From: Nageia nagi
Lineage: Eukaryota; Pinophyta
NCBI GenBank assembly: GCA_050084985.1
Contig: JBITNC010000001.1
Location: forward strand, 142,662,001-142,726,000
Direction of reading: 5' to 3'
Length of the DNA stretch: 64,000 nucleotides
Below are positions 62,312 through 64,000 of the stretch, piece by piece (the first letter of the stretch is position 1; each line of letters starts with the position of its first letter). The notes under the pieces are model-generated. The model saw only the letters and a list, made by a program, of their open reading frames with translations. It made no database searches and was not told the DNA's origin. A program made the position numbers and the translations under genes.

Positions 62312-63025
62312 TTTAAGGAAAAGCTTACAACTCTAATACCATTTAAGTAAACAAGCTCTTACAAAGACCTCAAACTAAAACTCAACTAATTTCTATCCGC
62401 ATTTTGTATGATCACAAATGAGCCTAAATGCTTTATTTATAATGGCTTGAAGATAGATTGATGGATTACAATCAATATTCCTTAGATCTAAATCTAAGTT
62501 GTTAAAGCTATACCATATTCTATACAATAACTTGATATGACTTAAAGTAAGCCACTTACAATAAAGTTATTCCCACTCATACCCTGAGTGGATAAGGATG
62601 CTATAATAGGCACTCCTGATTTGATTTAATTGAATTAAATTGTTGGCCAATATTATTTAATGTGGGTTAAGGTCCCACCATGCTTTACAAATGCATTATT
62701 GAGTTGGATACCATTTTATTTTGATCTATCTATATAATACTTTAGTAAGTGATTCATTAGTAAGAATTCAGTTCTCAATTATCCACTTCCATCACAATAG
62801 CCAAGTGGCATGAACATCAATCATCATGTTGAAGTGGTCATGTGGTGTAAGATCATGGTACTTAAGGGGAAATTGATCAACTATTAAGCCAAATTTTATG
62901 AACCATTCTTCAAACTAATCAAGAATTTATTTAGAATTATCTCTTAAACCTATTCCAAACCCTACAAAATAATTGTGAGAAAATATGGAATTTTGATAAG
63001 CAAGAAGGGTAAATAAATTTCATTT
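62312..63025 (-). promoter_or_regulatory. Pararetrovirus intergenic region with candidate promoter
   Basis: About 0.71 kb between the polyprotein stop and the primer site. On the minus strand there are TATA-like boxes at about 62726-62740 (tattatatagatag) and 62431-62441 (tataaataaag). Which one was used for the pregenomic transcript is not clear. Confidence 0.45.
62329..62341 (-). promoter_or_regulatory. Second primer-site-like sequence, 30 bp upstream
   Basis: TGGTATTAGAGTT on the minus strand. The block ataccatttaag follows both primer-like sites on the plus strand (62306-62317 and 62336-62347), so a 30-bp unit was duplicated. Confidence 0.5.
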
Positions 63026-64000
63026 TTATTGTTCATAAGTGAGTTTAAACCCACTAATATTGATTTTAAGACTTGGATCTTGTGTTTGCCATTGATGAAT
63101 ACCATGAATCCTATTTCTAAAAATTGTTATCCTTCCTATGAAATAATCTTCATTTATATTATGGCAATAATGTTTGCAATATATATCTCCAAAATGGCAT
63201 AATAAAGCTCTTTATCCCATTGAATGATTAACTATATTGGTATATATGGGATATGTTCCAAGAACATTAATAATTCTTCCATCTGGTAGAGGAATAGCCA
63301 TTCTTTATTTTGTGAAAAGCTCATGTGTATACCAAGATGTAAAATTCCTTGAGTCTACTCCAAACAATTCTGGCAAAGTGCTTATGACTATCCATTTAGC
63401 TCTCTAAGGTGTAACCATATTGACATGGTATTCTTGAGTAAGAAAATCAGTAATAGAGTTTTTAACTCCTGGAACATGCTTAAAAGTGATGTCATAGTCA
63501 TCAAACCATAAACTCCACCTTAACATTTTGTTACTGTTTGAAGCTTTATCAAAATTCATTTAGAAATCCTTTCATATTATTCAAATCTGATCTTAAAATA
63601 AACTTTTTAGATTGAACAAAGAACTAAAATGATTTAATTACTTTTATTGTTGCAAGGATTTCCTTATGAGGAGAAGGATATCTTAACTAAGCTTTAGAAA
63701 AACTACTAGAAGCATACCTATAGATTTTTTCACCTATTTTTATTTCTTCTTTGAGAAAAGCACCCAAAACTTATCACTTGCATTGGTTTTAATAATTTTT
63801 ATACTGGATCTAGGGAGAGGCATAAGGGGTAGTTTTGAACATTTATCTTTTATTCTCTAACTACTTTAGTCATTTTAGGAGTCTAAGAAGGAGCATTTTT
63901 CTTGAGTTTGGTGTGTAATAATTTTTGATCAGTTGCAATATCTTGATAATAACTATACACATAATTTACACAACCAAGAAAATGCTAAAGTTAATTAACT
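63026..64000 (-). pseudogene. Pararetrovirus polyprotein: RNase H and C-terminal extension
   Basis: Partial at the window edge. After a linker (QKLLH-K-type and a basic stretch) the RNase H reads IKTNASDKFWVL (first acidic site is Asn), then KEILATIK, KKFILRSDLNNMKGFLNE and WSLWFDDYDITFKHVPG, ending NSITDFLTQEY. The F-L-T-x-E ending separates caulimovirid RNase H from Ty3 elements. About 110 further codons follow (LPELFGVDSRNFTSWYTHEL, then CHFGDIYCKHYCHN, HQWQTQDPSLKINISGFKL) to TAA at 63026-63028. There are frameshifts near 63700-63850 and internal stops. Confidence 0.7.

Larger units (their letters stand above)
61782..64000 (-). mobile_element. Endogenous pararetrovirus (Caulimoviridae-like) segment
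   Basis: On the minus strand the order is: end of a viral polyprotein (RNase H and C-terminal extension, 64000-63026), intergenic region (63025-62312), tRNA-Met primer site (62311-62291), then the start of the next coding region (62290-61782). That is the circular order of a caulimovirid genome read across its primer site, so the insert came from a circular or concatemeric form. Stops and a changed RNase H acidic residue show it is defective. The rest lies outside the window. Confidence 0.7.

Noticed and set aside
1-64000. CRISPR array, bacterial operons, or organelle DNA
   Set aside because: No regularly spaced short repeats with unique spacers, no prokaryotic gene packing, and no chloroplast or mitochondrial genes. 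Introns, LTR elements and a plant-specific LBD gene indicate nuclear plant DNA.

Overview
The window is nuclear DNA of a vascular land plant, most likely a seed plant with a large, repeat-rich genome. A gymnosperm would fit, but the species cannot be fixed from sequence alone. It is very AT-rich and poor in CpG. It consists almost entirely of old, mutated LTR retrotransposons, with one LINE, one endogenous pararetrovirus (Caulimoviridae-like) fragment and a single recognisable host gene. That gene is a two-exon class I LBD (LOB-domain) transcription factor at 18061-18612 on the minus strand.

Layout. 1-3.1 kb is the 3' end of a Tat-lineage Ty3 element: RNase H tail, integrase, a three-unit tandem repeat, a polypurine tract and an LTR. 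3.3-6.3 kb is the 3' end of a Tekay/Del-type chromovirus whose chromodomain plus LTR start is tandemly duplicated. 6.6-16 kb is mostly unassigned, with a small CpG-retaining patch at about 6.8-7.2 kb and a decayed unknown reading frame at 12.1-12.8 kb. 16-18 kb is a 1.1-kb duplication in the 3' flank of the LBD gene.

20.2-48.2 kb is a nested stack. An old minus-strand Tat-like element (N0) has its 3' LTR at 20181-20989. It retains a PPT, 3' minisatellites, an antisense reading frame, gag, a PBS at 48009-48020 and a 5' LTR stub, but I find no pol. Two later elements sit inside it. N1 (25023-34076, minus, same LTR family, Tat-type gag-pol with an extra archaeal-type RNase H) interrupts N0 gag. 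N2 (35551-47385, plus, Athila-like, two LTRs of about 1.1 kb, tRNA-Asp-type PBS, gag-pol and several post-integrase accessory frames) interrupts N0 near its gag start. A fourth element, N3 (48184 to about 52.4 kb, plus, Ty3, tRNA-iMet PBS), begins inside the N0 5' LTR.

52.4-58.6 kb is mainly AT-rich sequence with a degenerate dispersed repeat. 58.7-59.9 kb is a LINE reverse transcriptase (minus). 59.9-60.7 kb is an LTR relic of the same family as the one at 4.4-6.2 kb. 61.8-64.0 kb (minus) holds an endogenous caulimovirid segment that crosses the viral tRNA-Met primer site: end of polyprotein, intergenic region, primer site, then the start of the next coding region.

No mobile element appears able to encode a complete set of functional proteins. 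The damage is dominated by C-to-T and G-to-A changes, as expected for long-methylated repeats. The LBD gene is intact and keeps its CpG sites.
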